Assembly (NCBI GenBank): GCA_946480705.1
Contig: CAMLLF010000236.1
Coordinates: 1-6,539, forward strand
DNA length: 6,539 nucleotides
Source: an uncultured Lysobacteraceae bacterium
GTDB lineage: Bacteria > Pseudomonadota > Gammaproteobacteria > Xanthomonadales > Rhodanobacteraceae
Reading direction: 5' to 3'
Below the pieces are notes generated by a model, which did not search any database, was not told the origin of the DNA, and worked only from the letters and a program-made list of their open reading frames with translations. The position numbers and the translations under genes were made by a program. Below, in pieces: positions 5,914 through 6,539 of the stretch (within the stretch, counting starts at the first letter, position 1; every line of letters starts with the position of its first letter).

Positions 5914-6539
5914 GTGACCACGATCCAGCAGGAAGACTTCATCCAGAGCATCGCCGATGCGTTGCAGTACATCTCCTATTACCACCCGGTCGACTACATC
6001 AGGAACCTGGCCGCTGCTTACGAGCGCGAAGAATCGCCGGCCGCGCGCGACGCGATGGCGCAGATCCTGATCAACTCGCGGCTCTGCGCCGAAGGTCATC
6101 GCCCGATCTGCCAGGACACGGGCATCGTCACGGTCTTCCTCGATATCGGCATGAACGTGCGCTGGGACGCGACGCTCGGCGTCGAGGACATGGTCAACGA
6201 AGGCGTGCGCCGCGCCTACAACCATCCCGACAACAAGCTGCGTGCGTCGGTGCTCGCCGATCCGGCCGGCAAGCGCACGAATACCAAGGACAACACGCCG
6301 GCCGTCGTGAACATGCGCGTCGTGCCCGGTGACACGGTCGACGTCATCGTCGCCGCGAAGGGGGGCGGTTCCGAGGCGAAGTCGAAGTTCGCGATGCTGA
6401 ATCCGTCCGACTCGATCGTGGACTGGGTGCTCAAGACCGTGCCGACCATGGGCGCGGGCTGGTGTCCCCCGGGCATGCTCGGCATCGGCATCGGCGGTAC
6501 GGCCGAGAAGGCCATGCTGCTGGCCAAGGAAGCGCTGAT
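5914..6539 (+). CDS. fumA: Class I (iron-sulfur) fumarate hydratase, N-terminal part, cut by the window edge
   Basis: This enzyme interconverts fumarate and malate in the TCA cycle in the cytoplasm, using an oxygen-sensitive [4Fe-4S] cluster. The 208 codons present begin TTIQQEDFIQS and cover the N-terminal catalytic domain. Visible family motifs are CQDTG (Cys66, an expected cluster ligand), NTKDNTPA (123-130), KGGGSEAKSKFAMLNPSD (149-166), and GAGWCPPG (Cys184, a second expected ligand), followed by GIGIGGTAEKAM. The third ligand cysteine would lie beyond the window. Family members of this single-chain type are about 500-550 residues, so roughly 40% is present. The GTG at 5914 is chosen because relatives start at this point (usually M-T-T-I) and because a -10 box lies 33 bases upstream of the start codon; the ribosome site is weak. 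The reading frame is open to the last base. The symbol could equally be fumB; class I is certain, the paralogue name is not. Confidence 0.96.
   Translation, partial: MTTIQQEDFIQSIADALQYISYYHPVDYIRNLAAAYEREESPAARDAMAQILINSRLCAEGHRPICQDTGIVTVFLDIGMNVRWDATLGVEDMVNEGVRRAYNHPDNKLRASVLADPAGKRTNTKDNTPAVVNMRVVPGDTVDVIVAAKGGGSEAKSKFAMLNPSDSIVDWVLKTVPTMGAGWCPPGMLGIGIGGTAEKAMLLAKEAL

Noticed and set aside
5893..6527. Minus-strand frames opposite the fumarase
   Set aside because: They overlap a strongly supported fumarase with conserved catalytic motifs and have no features of their own.
1..6539. tRNA, rRNA, CRISPR array, insertion sequence or prophage elements
   Set aside because: Reading both strands I saw no tRNA-like cloverleaf, no regularly spaced short repeats, no transposase and no flanking inverted repeats.

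Overview
The window is GC-rich with strongly GC-biased third codon positions. It carries one very large gene for an exported protein (317-5308, 1663 residues), a regulatory and intergenic stretch of about 600 bases, and the first 208 codons of a class I fumarate hydratase that runs off the right edge. The fumarase sequence, and an LFKNGFE motif that I recall from exported proteins of Xanthomonadales (Lysobacter, Rhodanobacter, Dokdonella type), suggest a gammaproteobacterium of that order. This assignment is an inference, not a proof.

Layout. Bases 1-316 hold no gene I can support. There may be the tail of an upstream gene, then a GC hairpin with a broken T tract (93-136) that could be its terminator, then the leader of the large gene with a GGGGA ribosome binding site. 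The large gene encodes a signal peptide, a beta-rich N-terminal domain, a fibronectin type III domain, about 600 residues of beta-helix-like repeats, a linker domain, three DUF11 repeats, an LFKNGFE motif and a 146-residue tail. It ends at a textbook rho-independent terminator (5348-5380), so it appears to be a single-gene transcription unit.

Bases 5381-5913 are less GC-rich. They contain only weak candidates: a 51-codon minus-strand ORF with one likely membrane helix, a 38-codon plus-strand ORF with a lipobox-like motif, and a 366-base stop-free frame with coding-like base composition that runs in frame into the fumarase. A likely sigma-70 promoter (TACAAT at 5875) sits just before the fumarase GTG start at 5914.

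The two main genes show no functional link. One is a housekeeping TCA-cycle enzyme and the other an accessory surface or secreted protein. I do not see a convincing new multi-gene system. The points most worth a second look are the domain mosaic and cysteine pattern of the large protein, its unusual C-terminus, and the unexplained open frame fused in phase to the fumarase.
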